Positions 55,956-63,879 of a DNA stretch of 64,000 nucleotides are shown here, one piece after another. The notes beneath the pieces are model-generated. The model was given only the letters and a program-made list of their open reading frames with translations, searched no databases and had not been told where the DNA came from. The position numbers and the translations under genes were made by a program. Positions within the stretch are counted from its first letter, which is position 1. Every line of letters starts with the position of its first letter. Source of the DNA: Gemmatimonadota bacterium. Its GTDB lineage: Bacteria; Gemmatimonadota; Gemmatimonadetes; Gemmatimonadales; Gemmatimonadaceae. Where the stretch lies: positions 62,001 through 126,000 of the forward strand of contig JAIUOB010000005.1 of the NCBI GenBank assembly GCA_020161135.1, in the 5' to 3' direction.

Positions 55956-56855
55956 ATGATCCCTTTCGTGGAGCAGCCCGTGTTCAGCGTGGGCCCGTTG
56001 ACGATTGCGGCGTTCGGGCTCCTGGTCAGCGCTTCCGTGTTCGTGGGCCTCACCCTGGGCCGCTGGCGGTTTCAGACGGTGGGGCTTGATGTCCGGCTCG
56101 GGGACCGGCTGGGCTGGTGGGTGTTGCTCGGGGGGTTCGCGGGCGCACACCTGTTCTCCGTCCTGTTCTACTTCCCCGAGAAGGTCGCGGCGAATCCGCT
56201 TGTGCTGTTCAAGGTGTGGGAGGACATCAGCTCGTTGGGCGGTCTCGTTGGTGGTGCCCTCGCGCTCTGGTGGTTCCTTCGCCGACATGGCAGCACCATG
56301 ACGCGCCGCGAGCGGTGGGCCTACGTCGATGCCGTGGCCTTCGTGTTCCCCATCGCGCTCATGGTGGGCCGGCTGGCCTGCACGGCCGCCCACGATCATC
56401 CCGGGACGGTGACCCGCTTCCCGCTCGCGGTGAGTTTGGCGACGCCAGATGCGCGCGGGTTTATCACGGACGTGTATGCCGACGCCGGCCGCCTGCAGGA
56501 GTTGCCCTCGGACGCCGCGCTGGCCGCGCTCGGGTTTCATGACCTCGGGTGGTACGAGTTCCTGTACCTCGCCGCTGTCGTCGTGCCCGTGCTCTGGTGG
56601 CGCGTGGGCCGGACGGAGGGACTCGCGCGCACAGGCGCGCCTCGCGCGCTGATCGGCTTCATCCTGCTCTACATGCCCGTGCGCTTCATGCTCGACTTCC
56701 TTCGGGTGAGTGATGTCCGCTACGTCGGTCTCACCCCAGCGCAGTGGGCTGCGCTGGCCGCGCTTGGCGCAATGCCATTCCTGTGGCGGGCGGGGCGACA
56801 TGCGTCAGACGATCAGCCCCTGGCACACACCGTCGAAGCGTCGGAGCCGACATGA
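55956..56855 (+). CDS. lgt: Prolipoprotein diacylglyceryl transferase, divergent
   Basis: A 299-residue integral membrane enzyme that adds diacylglycerol to lipobox Cys. About seven helices; VFSVGPLTIAAFGLLV starts TM1, SSLGGLVGGALALWW corresponds to the conserved Gly-rich helix, and VGRLACTAAHDHPG stands where typical Lgt has GRxGNFxNGE, with His replacing the usual Asn/Glu. FLLYMPVRFMLDFLR near the end fits the family's C-terminal Arg/Glu-bearing helix. It belongs to a divergent branch, so activity is likely but not certain. ATG 55956 (GTG 55935 possible). It starts 22 bp after the broken FTR1 frame and overlaps lspA by ATGA. Confidence 0.85.
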   Translation: MIPFVEQPVFSVGPLTIAAFGLLVSASVFVGLTLGRWRFQTVGLDVRLGDRLGWWVLLGGFAGAHLFSVLFYFPEKVAANPLVLFKVWEDISSLGGLVGGALALWWFLRRHGSTMTRRERWAYVDAVAFVFPIALMVGRLACTAAHDHPGTVTRFPLAVSLATPDARGFITDVYADAGRLQELPSDAALAALGFHDLGWYEFLYLAAVVVPVLWWRVGRTEGLARTGAPRALIGFILLYMPVRFMLDFLRVSDVRYVGLTPAQWAALAALGAMPFLWRAGRHASDDQPLAHTVEASEPT

Positions 56856-57370
56856 CAGCCTCGCGTCCAGCCAAGCACACCGCGTTCTGGGGCGCGTTGC
56901 TGCTGATCGTTGCCACCGATGCCGGCACGAAGTATCTGGCGCATACGCGCATCGCCGAGGGCGATACGATCCCGCTACTGGGTAATGCCGTTCGACTCAC
57001 GCTGCTGTACAACCCGGGGGCGGCGTTCGGCGTGCAGCTGGGGGGCTACTCCCGGTGGATCTTCACGGTGCTGGCGTCGGGCATCCTGATCTGGCTCTTC
57101 GCGATGTACCGCGAGGCTCGGCTCGGTGACTGGGGCCGGGCACACGCACTGGGATTGGTCAGTGGGGGCGCGCTCGGCAACATCGTGAACCGCCTGTGGT
57201 CCGAGCGCGGAGTGGTGGACTGGATCGATGTCGGGGTCGGCAGTCATCGCTGGCCCGCGTTCAACGTGGCCGACATCGGGGTCAGTGTCGGCGCCTGCGT
57301 CCTGGCGGTCGTACTCTGGCGAGCCGACAGCGTGCGTGGCGCGGGGACGCAAGGGGGGCAGGCCACATGA
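56852..57370 (+). CDS. lspA: Lipoprotein signal peptidase II (LspA/PbrC-like)
   Basis: A 172-residue four-helix aspartic protease that cuts prolipoproteins after Lgt has acted. Conserved blocks are DAGTKYLAHTRI, LTLLYNPGAAFGV, GGALGNIVNRLWSERGVVDW (first catalytic Asp) and FNVADIGVSVGA (second catalytic Asp). In pbr lead-resistance operons the lspA homologue is pbrC, and its place here after a PbrT-like gene fits that. ATG 56852 overlaps the lgt stop and the stop overlaps the next gene's ATG, both as ATGA. Confidence 0.95.
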   Translation: MTASRPAKHTAFWGALLLIVATDAGTKYLAHTRIAEGDTIPLLGNAVRLTLLYNPGAAFGVQLGGYSRWIFTVLASGILIWLFAMYREARLGDWGRAHALGLVSGGALGNIVNRLWSERGVVDWIDVGVGSHRWPAFNVADIGVSVGACVLAVVLWRADSVRGAGTQGGQAT

Positions 57371-58659
57371 CCGGCGCGCCGGAGCGCGACCCCATCGGAC
57401 GCGGCGATGCCCTGCGGCTGGTCGTCGACGCCTGGCGCGCGACCCGCGGTGGCCGCGCCGCGGTGCTGGCACGGCAGCGGGCGCGGCTCGCCGCGCAGAT
57501 CGCGTTCGCACGCAGCGCCTCGCCCTACTATCGCGCGCACTATCGCGATGTGCGTCCGGCCGCTGACACGGTCGGCGTGCTGCCGGTGACGGACAAGCGC
57601 GCGCTGATGCACGACTTCGATGCGTGGGTTACCGACCCCGAGGTTCGGCATGCGGACCTGCGCCGGTTCGTCGAGCAACCGGGACTGGTTGGGACGCCGT
57701 TTCTCACGCGGTACACCGTGGCCACGACGTCGGGCACGACCGGACAGCGCGGCATCTTCCTGATCGACCGCCGGAGCCATGCGGTCACCAGCGCCATGAT
57801 GGTACGCATGCTGCGCGACTGGCTGTCGGCCGCGGATCTCCTGCGCATCGCACGCCGCCGACGCCTCGCGATGATCAACGCCATGGGCGGGCACTTCGCC
57901 TCGGCGGTCGCGGCGACCAGGCTCACTCGCACCGGGACCAAGCGGGTGGCCGTGTACCCGGTCGACCTGCCGGTCCACGAGATCGTCGCGGGCCTCAACC
58001 GGTTCCAGCCGGCGGTGCTGGCGTCCTACGCGTCGATGGCCGCGCTGCTGGCGACGGAGCAGGAGGCCGGCCGCCTCGACCTCGATCCCGTCGTGGTCGT
58101 GCTGTCGGCCGAAGGCGTCCCGCTGCGCGAGCAGCGCCGGATCGCGACTGCGTTCGGCGCCACGGTCCGTGACAGCTATGCGGCGACTGAGTGTCCGTTC
58201 CTCAGCTATCGCTGCGCCGAAGGCTGGCTGCCCGTGAATAACGACTGGGTCATTGCCGAGCCGGTAGACGCAGACCGTCGGCCGGTCGCGCCGGGCACCC
58301 AATCGCACACGGTCTTGCTGACCAACCTGGCCAATCGCATCCAGCCCATCCTCCGCTACGACCTGGGCGACCGTGTGATCGAGCGAGAGGATCCCTGCCC
58401 ATGCGGCAGCCCGCTTCAGGCGATTCGTGTCCAGGGGCGCACGGCGGACACCTTGATGCTCCCCACCGGCAATGGCGCGCACGTGCCGCTTCCCCCGCTG
58501 CTGCTGGCGGTGCTCCCAGAGCGTGTGGCGGGACTGGAGGCGGTGCAGGTTCTGCAGGCCGAGCCGGAAACGCTGCGGGTACGGGTGCGGATCAAGGACG
58601 GCGCAGCGGTCGAGCCCACCTGGGATCTGCTGGCCGCCGAGTTGGCGCATCTGCTTTAG
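57367..58659 (+). CDS. Adenylate-forming enzyme, PaaK/CoF390-synthetase-like, C-terminally truncated by an amber stop
   Basis: A 430-residue member of the adenylate-forming (phenylacetate-CoA ligase-like) superfamily. Seen are the ATP loop TTSGTTGQRGIFLI, the middle motif DSYAATECPFLSYRC, the ATP-ribose motif LRYDLGDRVI, and a likely metal knuckle DPCPCGSPLQ. It should activate a carboxylate as an AMP ester; the acceptor is unknown. The frame ends at TAG 58657-58659, but the same frame continues for 37 sense codons with a family-like end (LTVGGKLRIVIPFEP), suggesting a recent truncation. It starts in an ATGA overlap with lspA and precedes a methyltransferase. Confidence 0.8.
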   Translation: MTGAPERDPIGRGDALRLVVDAWRATRGGRAAVLARQRARLAAQIAFARSASPYYRAHYRDVRPAADTVGVLPVTDKRALMHDFDAWVTDPEVRHADLRRFVEQPGLVGTPFLTRYTVATTSGTTGQRGIFLIDRRSHAVTSAMMVRMLRDWLSAADLLRIARRRRLAMINAMGGHFASAVAATRLTRTGTKRVAVYPVDLPVHEIVAGLNRFQPAVLASYASMAALLATEQEAGRLDLDPVVVVLSAEGVPLREQRRIATAFGATVRDSYAATECPFLSYRCAEGWLPVNNDWVIAEPVDADRRPVAPGTQSHTVLLTNLANRIQPILRYDLGDRVIEREDPCPCGSPLQAIRVQGRTADTLMLPTGNGAHVPLPPLLLAVLPERVAGLEAVQVLQAEPETLRVRVRIKDGAAVEPTWDLLAAELAHLL

Positions 58660-58773
58660 GCACGCGGCGCCAGTGGCGTGCGCGTAGTGCGCGCACAGGA
58701 GCCGCCGGAACTCACGGTGGGCGGAAAGCTGCGCATCGTGATTCCCTTCGAGCCCCAGACTCCGACCTCATGA
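58660..58773 (+). pseudogene. In-frame C-terminal tail cut off from the adenylate-forming gene
   Basis: Thirty-seven sense codons and a TGA follow the amber stop in the same frame. They read VRVVRAQEPPELTVGGKLRI plus a short end, the style of the C-terminus of PaaK-type enzymes (a beta strand, then GGK-R-VIP). No start codon or ribosome site precedes the segment, so it is a remnant or is reached only by stop-codon readthrough. Confidence 0.65.
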
Positions 58774-58843
58774 GCCGTCGTCGTACCACGATGCAACGGC
58801 GCCCCCACCGTCGGTGCGCCGGCTCACCCTGCGCGGAGGAGCC

Positions 58844-59455
58844 ATGAGTCTTCGGCGGCATCTCGAGAATCTGCGCCGAGCCATCGGGAAGGGGGTGTTT
58901 CCAGAGCAGTTCTCGTGGCTGCTTGAGCTTCGGGCGCGCCGGCTGCTGCTCTCGCCGGCACGACTTGCAGCGCGCATGCCCGTAGAGCCGCACCTCTCGG
59001 TCTTGGAGGTGGGCGCGGGCTCGGGGTTCTACAGCATCGACGTAGCGCGGCGGCTCACCCGGGGGCGTCTCTCGTTGGTGGACGTTCGGCCGGGCATGCT
59101 GCAGCGGTGCAGAGCGAAAGCCGCCGCGGCCGGGCTCACGAATGTCGCGTTCGTGGTGTCGGATGCGGCCGCGCTGCCCTTCGCCAGCGCGGCGTTCGAT
59201 CTCGTGTACCTCGTCGCGGTGCTCGGCGAGATAAGGGACGCGGATGCGGCCATCGCCGAGGTGCGGCGGGTCTTGCGCCCGGCGGGGGTGCTCTCGGTGA
59301 GCGAGCACCTGCCGGATCCCGATTTCACGACGCGCACCACGCTGCGATCCCGACTGCATCGATGTGGCTTCTCGCCGATTGGCGACGAGGGCCCGTGGTG
59401 GGCGTACACGTCGACGTTCTGCCTGCGCCCGCAGCCCGGGGCCGCGAGTGAGTAA
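58844..59455 (+). CDS. Class I SAM-dependent methyltransferase
   Basis: A 203-residue methyltransferase: motif I VLEVGAGSGFYSIDVA, acidic loop LVDVRPGML, motif II VVSDAAALPFASAAFDLVY, and LRPAGVLSVSEHLPDPD. It belongs to the Methyltransf_11 group, whose substrates range from quinones to small metabolites. Nothing (such as arsenite-binding Cys triads) identifies the acceptor. The ATG at 58844 has GGAGGAG just upstream (58835-58841); an in-frame GTG at 58814 is less likely. It follows the adenylate-forming gene and is the last gene of the rightward cluster, convergent with the second arsR. Confidence 0.88.
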   Translation: MSLRRHLENLRRAIGKGVFPEQFSWLLELRARRLLLSPARLAARMPVEPHLSVLEVGAGSGFYSIDVARRLTRGRLSLVDVRPGMLQRCRAKAAAAGLTNVAFVVSDAAALPFASAAFDLVYLVAVLGEIRDADAAIAEVRRVLRPAGVLSVSEHLPDPDFTTRTTLRSRLHRCGFSPIGDEGPWWAYTSTFCLRPQPGAASE

Positions 59456-59463
59456 CGGCCGAA

Positions 59464-59590
59464 CTATGCCCGCTGATGTTGGCGCAGGCCGTCGAGGATT
59501 ACTCTGGAAACAGGCGACCGTTCGAGGGAGTAATAGGCAATCTTGCGGGCCCGCCGGCACTGCACGAGACGAAGCAGGGGGAGCGAGGTG
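59464..59590 (-). pseudogene. C-terminal fragment of an ArsR-family gene
   Basis: On the minus strand one frame reads LLRLVQCRRARKIAYYSLER followed by VSRVILDGLRQHQRA and a stop at 59464-59466. This matches the wing and last helix of ArsR repressors such as the intact protein at 49593-50066 (LRLVQFRRQGKIAYYRLDD). Upstream of the fragment the similarity stops abruptly and no N-terminal part is present. It is a remnant of a third repressor gene, left by deletion or recombination next to the intact second copy. Confidence 0.8.
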
Positions 59591-59634
59591 GGGCGACTGG
59601 GCCTACGGGCGGCAAGGCGCAAGCGGGTCGATAG

Positions 59635-60135
59635 TCACCGCGCCGTTTCCTGGAGATGTTCGAGGCCCTGGGCCACCATCTGGCCGACCTGCCCATCGTC
59701 GAGCGCGTAGTACGCGATCTTCCCGCGCTTTCGGTAGCGCACGAGCCGCAACTGCCGCAGCGTGCGGAGCGAGTGGGACACCGCCGACTCAGAAACGTCG
59801 ACGAGCGTCGCCAAGTCGCAGACGCACAGTTCCTCGAGCGCAAGCGCGGTCAGGATGCGGAGGCGGGTCGGGTCACCCAACGCCTTGAAGGTCTCGGCCA
59901 GCGTGGCTAATGCAGCGGCCGGCTCCGCGAGGGCGCGTACACGGGCGACCTTCGCGTGGTCGACGCAACGGATGTCACAGCGGTCGTCCTCGGCGTACGG
60001 TTGGACACCCGACGTTGACGCGGCGGGCGGAGTGGCCGTCTTGCGTGCCTTCGACCGGGGCGCCGCCTTCTCTGAACTAGCAGACCTTGGGTCACGGGTG
60101 GGACGTGTTGCCGAGCGTCCGAGACGTGGGGTCAT
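59635..60135 (-). CDS. ArsR-family repressor with complete CadC-type Cys set
   Basis: A 166-residue metal-sensing repressor. The N-terminal arm has RCDIRCVDHAKV (Cys53, Cys57) and the alpha3 helix EELCVCDLATLV (Cys104, Cys106), the four-Cys Cd/Pb/Bi site of CadC (C-x3-C and C-x-C). The HTH is DVSESAVSHSLRTLRQLRLV and the wing KRGKIAYYALDD. The alpha5 segment DDGQVGQMVAQGLEHLQE has lost the His of the Zn-type site. It is read leftward, away from the second czc operon, with a candidate operator upstream at 60251. Confidence 0.93.
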   Translation of the reverse strand: MTPRLGRSATRPTRDPRSASSEKAAPRSKARKTATPPAASTSGVQPYAEDDRCDIRCVDHAKVARVRALAEPAAALATLAETFKALGDPTRLRILTALALEELCVCDLATLVDVSESAVSHSLRTLRQLRLVRYRKRGKIAYYALDDGQVGQMVAQGLEHLQETAR

Positions 60136-60250
60136 CGCGAAATCTGAAGGCTTGGAGCGGCGAACATGGGAACCCGAGGGACTCGGTGCACCCTCGGGTC
60201 GATCTGCGCCTTGCGGCCCCCCCTGCAGGCCTGCTAGGTTGCTAGTACGT

Positions 60251-60265
60251 CTGAACGGGCTTCAG
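60251..60265. promoter_or_regulatory. Probable operator upstream of the CadC-like gene
   Basis: CTGAA-CGGGC-TTCAG is a perfect 15-bp dyad containing a TGAAC half like the dyad at 49560-49573. It lies 116 bp upstream of the repressor ATG and about 200 bp before the His-rich gene read the other way, so it may serve both. The rest of the 330-bp gap (60136-60465) holds only the 12-bp tandem repeat and no gene. Confidence 0.6.
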
Positions 60266-60389
60266 TTAACTTATGGCGTTGCGAGGGGCGTCGCAAGGCG
60301 TCCCTGAGCGGAGGAGTCGGCAGCACGCGTCCTTCGCGCTCTTGCGATTCGCCACGTTACTGCCAACACTTCGTTCTGCACGCAAGTGC

Positions 60390-60435
60390 ACACGCGCTCG
60401 GACACGCGCTCGGACACGCGCTCGGACACGCGCTC
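60390..60435. repeat. 12-bp tandem repeat, about 3.8 copies
   Basis: ACACGCGCTCGG is repeated three times perfectly, then a 10-base partial copy follows. It lies 31 bp before the ATG of the His-rich secreted protein, so it would be in that gene's 5' untranslated region. Confidence 0.85.
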
Positions 60436-60465
60436 ATCGTTCGTCCACGGGACTCCATCGCTTTC

Positions 60466-60855
60466 ATGGCTCGTCGCTGCTTCGCCCTCGTCCTCGCGCT
60501 GTGCTTCGGCCTGTTTTGGGCCGAGGCGCTAATCGCGGACGTGCACGATGGCGATGCGCCGGCGAGTGAACAGACGCGCTACAGCGGCGCATCGGACGCA
60601 AGTCCGCGTACCGGCGCGCCGGCGACGACCGTGCCCGCCGCGGATCTTCACACGCATTCTGACGACGAGGCCCCGCCTCCGGCCTCGGGGCACTCCATCC
60701 ACGCCTGTCACAGTGGCCACGCCCATGTTGGCTTGACCGCCATGGGCGTCGACCTGGAGCGTCCTGCTTCGGAGCACGTGGCCGTGCTCGCCTCCCGGGC
60801 CCTGCCGCCCGCGGACGCCCAGCGCGAGCCTCATCTGCGGCCGCCTATCGTCTAG
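60466..60855 (+). CDS. Small His-rich secreted protein, CzcI-like position
   Basis: A 129-residue protein with a signal peptide (MARRCFALVLALCFGLFWAE). The mature part is acidic and His-rich, with DLHTHSDDEAPPP and HSIHACHSGHAHVG, plausible Zn/Cd/Cu ligands. Small periplasmic proteins of this type (CzcI and DUF2946-like) are often encoded just before czcC and act in regulation or metal buffering. No firm family match can be claimed. It leads the second czcCBA operon, with a 263-bp gap before czcC in which I see no gene. Confidence 0.7.
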   Translation: MARRCFALVLALCFGLFWAEALIADVHDGDAPASEQTRYSGASDASPRTGAPATTVPAADLHTHSDDEAPPPASGHSIHACHSGHAHVGLTAMGVDLERPASEHVAVLASRALPPADAQREPHLRPPIV

Positions 60856-61118
60856 GGCCCCGCCGGCCGTGTCGCAGCCAAGCCTCGTCGGCTTGTGAGT
60901 GGCGCACGCGCATCGGCCCGTGGTCGTAATCGCCGAGCGGAATCTCCCTCGGCGCCCCCACATCTCGATCTCGCGTTCCGCGTGTCACGCTTGCGTGTCG
61001 CGTGTTCGTGGGTGCCTCGACCCGACGCGCGCCGCCGCGGCCTCGCCTTCTAGGCGTCCGTGCGGCCCGCTGCGGGCGACGCACGCACGCCGGGGTCGAA
61101 TTCCCGAGGCGTTCCTCT

Positions 61119-62612
61119 GTGCGTGTGTTCTCTTGGCCACCGGTCCGCGCCATCGCGCGGGCCCTGCGTGGTCGGCCGCGTTCGTCGCGGCCGTCTCTAT
61201 CAGTCTCCCGGCAGCTGAAGGCTTGGGCGACCCCTCCATCGGGGCGCGCATTGGGCCTGTTCGCCGTGGTCGGCACGTCGGCACTGCTGGCAGCCGCCCC
61301 GACCCTCGCGGCCCAGGCCTCCCCCGGTTCCCCGGGGCCCGGCGATTCGCTCGTGCTCACGGTGAACGCGGCGCGCCGTCTGGCGCTCACCCAGAACCCG
61401 ACGCTGCTCGCGTCTCGCCAGGACACGGCCATCGCTCGGGGCGGGCTCCAGCAGGCGCGGCTCCTCCGCTTCAACCCGGATTTCTCGGCCGTCGCGCCCG
61501 GGCCTGGCTTCGGTGGGAGCCGCAATGCCTCCGAGTTCACGCTGATGCAGGAGCTCGAGGTCGCTGGGCAACGCGGCCTGCGGATCGACGCCGCACGCTT
61601 CGGTCTCACGAGAGCCACGGCCGCCGTGGCCAACGCCTCGCGGCTGACGCTCACCGACGCGAGCATCGCCTTCTACCGCGCCCTGTCGGCCCAGCGCCGC
61701 CTGCAGGTAACCCGCGAGGTGCTGGAACTCACCGAGCGCCTGCTGGGAGCGGTCCGCACCCAGCTCCGCGAGGGGGAGATCAGCATCCTCGAAGCAAACC
61801 TGGCCGAAATCGAGTTTGGCCGGGCCCAAGCCCGCGTGCTCTCGGCGCAGCGCGACGCCACGAGCGCGTCGCTAGACCTGGCGCGCCTCATCGGGGTGGG
61901 TCCCAGCGTGGCGTTGCGCCTGGAGGATCCCGCGGCTGCCATGCCTGTCCTGCCGGATTCGGCCCGCCCAGCAGCGCCGGCCGCGCCGGCCGGCCCCGTG
62001 GTGGCGCTGCCGCCCTTGGACATCGATTCACTCACGGCGCTGGCGCTCGCGCGGCGCCCGGACTTGGCGGCGACGGTCACCGGGGTGCGTGAAACGGAGA
62101 CGCTAGTCGCGCTGTCACGCCGGGAGGCACTGCCAAACCTCCGGTTCGGCGTGCTCGCCGAACGCAATCCGGGCGAGAATCGCACCCGGATCGGTCCGGC
62201 CGTCGGCCTCAGTCTGCCGTTCTTCAATCGGTCGCAGGGGCTCGTGACGCAACGCCGCGCGGAGGCACGCCAAGCGCTCTTCCTGCGCGACGCGGCCCGG
62301 CTGCAGGTACGCACCGACATCGCGACCACGGTGCGCGCCCTGATGGCCGCGAACGCGGAGGTCGCCGTCTTCGAGGCCTCCGTCCGGCAGCCCGCCCGCG
62401 CCAACAGCGCCCTGCTCGAAGCCGCATTCCGTGCTGGCAAAATCGCGCTCCCGACGCTGCTGCTGCTCCGCAACCAGCTCCTAGACGCCGAACTCGGCTA
62501 CTGGCAGGCGTGGTTCGCCCGTCAGGAAGCCCTGACCCTCCTTGACGCTGCCTCCGGCGCGCTCACGCCGCCGACGGATGACGGCGCTTCCTCTGCCAAC
62601 TCCGCCCGATGA
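61119..62612 (+). CDS. czcC: Outer-membrane efflux channel, CzcC/TolC family (second operon)
   Basis: About 497 residues from GTG 61119. The signal segment is ALGLFAVVGTSALLAAAPTL (ending LAAQ) after a long basic lead, so the exact start is uncertain and could lie at GTG 61002. Two TolC repeats follow: LAARRLALTQNPTLLASRQD-like strand and helix, QELEVAGQRGLRIDAARF, then SLPFFNRSQGLVTQRRAEAR and a closing helix LLLLRNQLLDAELGYWQAW. It differs clearly from the channel at 47961-49439, so it is not a recent duplicate. The stop overlaps the next ATG as ATGA. Confidence 0.9.
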   Translation: MRVFSWPPVRAIARALRGRPRSSRPSLSVSRQLKAWATPPSGRALGLFAVVGTSALLAAAPTLAAQASPGSPGPGDSLVLTVNAARRLALTQNPTLLASRQDTAIARGGLQQARLLRFNPDFSAVAPGPGFGGSRNASEFTLMQELEVAGQRGLRIDAARFGLTRATAAVANASRLTLTDASIAFYRALSAQRRLQVTREVLELTERLLGAVRTQLREGEISILEANLAEIEFGRAQARVLSAQRDATSASLDLARLIGVGPSVALRLEDPAAAMPVLPDSARPAAPAAPAGPVVALPPLDIDSLTALALARRPDLAATVTGVRETETLVALSRREALPNLRFGVLAERNPGENRTRIGPAVGLSLPFFNRSQGLVTQRRAEARQALFLRDAARLQVRTDIATTVRALMAANAEVAVFEASVRQPARANSALLEAAFRAGKIALPTLLLLRNQLLDAELGYWQAWFARQEALTLLDAASGALTPPTDDGASSANSAR

Positions 62613-63874
62613 TCGCCTCACGCCTGTCCCCTCGGTGGCGTTCGACCGAACGCCACGTTGCACCGATCTCACGTACCGAGCCCTCCACCCTCGGGCGGCT
62701 GTGGGTGTGTCTGCCGTTGGTGATGACCGTCTTCCTCAGCGGCTGCGGCAAAGAGGCCGCCCCCACCGGTGATGCGGAAGGCGCATCGGCGACCGCCGAA
62801 GCGTCAGGCGCCGCCGCGAAGGAAGAGCACGGGGCCTCAGAGGTCGTGGTCCTCGACACGGCGGGCATCCGGCTCGCCGGGATCCAGCTCGACACTGCAA
62901 GCACCATCACCACGAGCGGACTCGCCGTCACGGGCACCATCACGTATGACGCCAACCGCGTGAGCCATATCGGCGCGCGCACCGAGGGTCGCGTGGTGTC
63001 GCTCCGCGTGCCCTTGGGCGCCCGGGTCGGCGCCGGCCAGACGCTGGCGCTGCTGGAAAGTCCCGCGGTGGGACAGATCCGCGCGCAGGAGCGCGAAGCG
63101 GAGGAGCTGCGCGGCATCGCGCGAGAGAACTTCGCGCGCGAGCAGCGGCTCGCCGCGCAGGGCATCTCGAGCCGCAAGGAGCTGCTGGATGCCGAAGCGG
63201 AGCTCCGGCGCACCGAAGCGGCGCTGCGCAGCGCGGAGGCGCAGCTCGCCGCGCTCGGCGCAGGCCATGGCAGCGGCGGGCAGTTCGGGCTGACCGCGCC
63301 GTTCGCTGGCATCGTCGTCGCACGTGACGCGAGCATCGGCGAGATGGCCAGCCCCACCGATACGCTCTTCACGGTGGCGGACCTGTCGCGCGTGTGGATC
63401 GAGCTCAATGTGTTCGAGCGCGATCTGGCTCGGGTCCGCGTGGGGCAGTCGGTCGGCGTCAGTGTGACCGCGTATCCAGGGCGCACCTTCCCGGGACGCA
63501 TCGTGTACCTCGGGGCCGCGCTCGACCCTGAAAGCCGCACGGTGCCTGCGCGCGTCGAGATTCCGAACGGGGACCGCGCGCTCAAGCCCGGCATGTTCGC
63601 GAGCGCGAGTATCCAGGTGAGCGAGGGCGGCGCGCCGGTCGTCGTGGTCTCGAAGGACGCCGTGCAGGAGGTCGAGGGCAAGTCCGTCGTCTTCGTGCCG
63701 GGCACGAAGCCCGGCGAGTTTCGCACGGTCGCGGTGGAGGTCGGTGAGCCTGTGGGCAACAATCGCGTGACGATTCTGTCGGGGCTCACCGCCGGCGCAC
63801 GCGTCGTGGTCGCCGGCGCGTTCGCGTTGCGCTCCGAACTCGCCAAGAGCGAGATCGGCGAAGGCGGGCACTGA
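62609..63874 (+). CDS. czcB: RND periplasmic adaptor, CzcB family lipoprotein (second operon)
   Basis: A 421-residue membrane-fusion protein with a lipoprotein signal (VCLPLVMTVFLSGCG). Domains in order: a short Ala/Glu-rich linker with KEEHGAS, lipoyl-like halves (ARTEGRVVSLRVPLGARV and APFAGIVVARDASIGEM), an alpha hairpin rich in Glu/Arg (RAQEREAEELRGIAREN), beta-barrel (VWIELNVFERDLARVRVGQ) and membrane-proximal domain. ATGA overlap with czcC upstream; 5 bp to the czcA ATG downstream. Confidence 0.93.
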   Translation: MIASRLSPRWRSTERHVAPISRTEPSTLGRLWVCLPLVMTVFLSGCGKEAAPTGDAEGASATAEASGAAAKEEHGASEVVVLDTAGIRLAGIQLDTASTITTSGLAVTGTITYDANRVSHIGARTEGRVVSLRVPLGARVGAGQTLALLESPAVGQIRAQEREAEELRGIARENFAREQRLAAQGISSRKELLDAEAELRRTEAALRSAEAQLAALGAGHGSGGQFGLTAPFAGIVVARDASIGEMASPTDTLFTVADLSRVWIELNVFERDLARVRVGQSVGVSVTAYPGRTFPGRIVYLGAALDPESRTVPARVEIPNGDRALKPGMFASASIQVSEGGAPVVVVSKDAVQEVEGKSVVFVPGTKPGEFRTVAVEVGEPVGNNRVTILSGLTAGARVVVAGAFALRSELAKSEIGEGGH

Positions 63875-63879
63875 CCGCT

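Noticed and set aside
58844-59455. Arsenite methyltransferase
   Set aside because: None of the conserved arsenic-binding Cys residues of ArsM are present.
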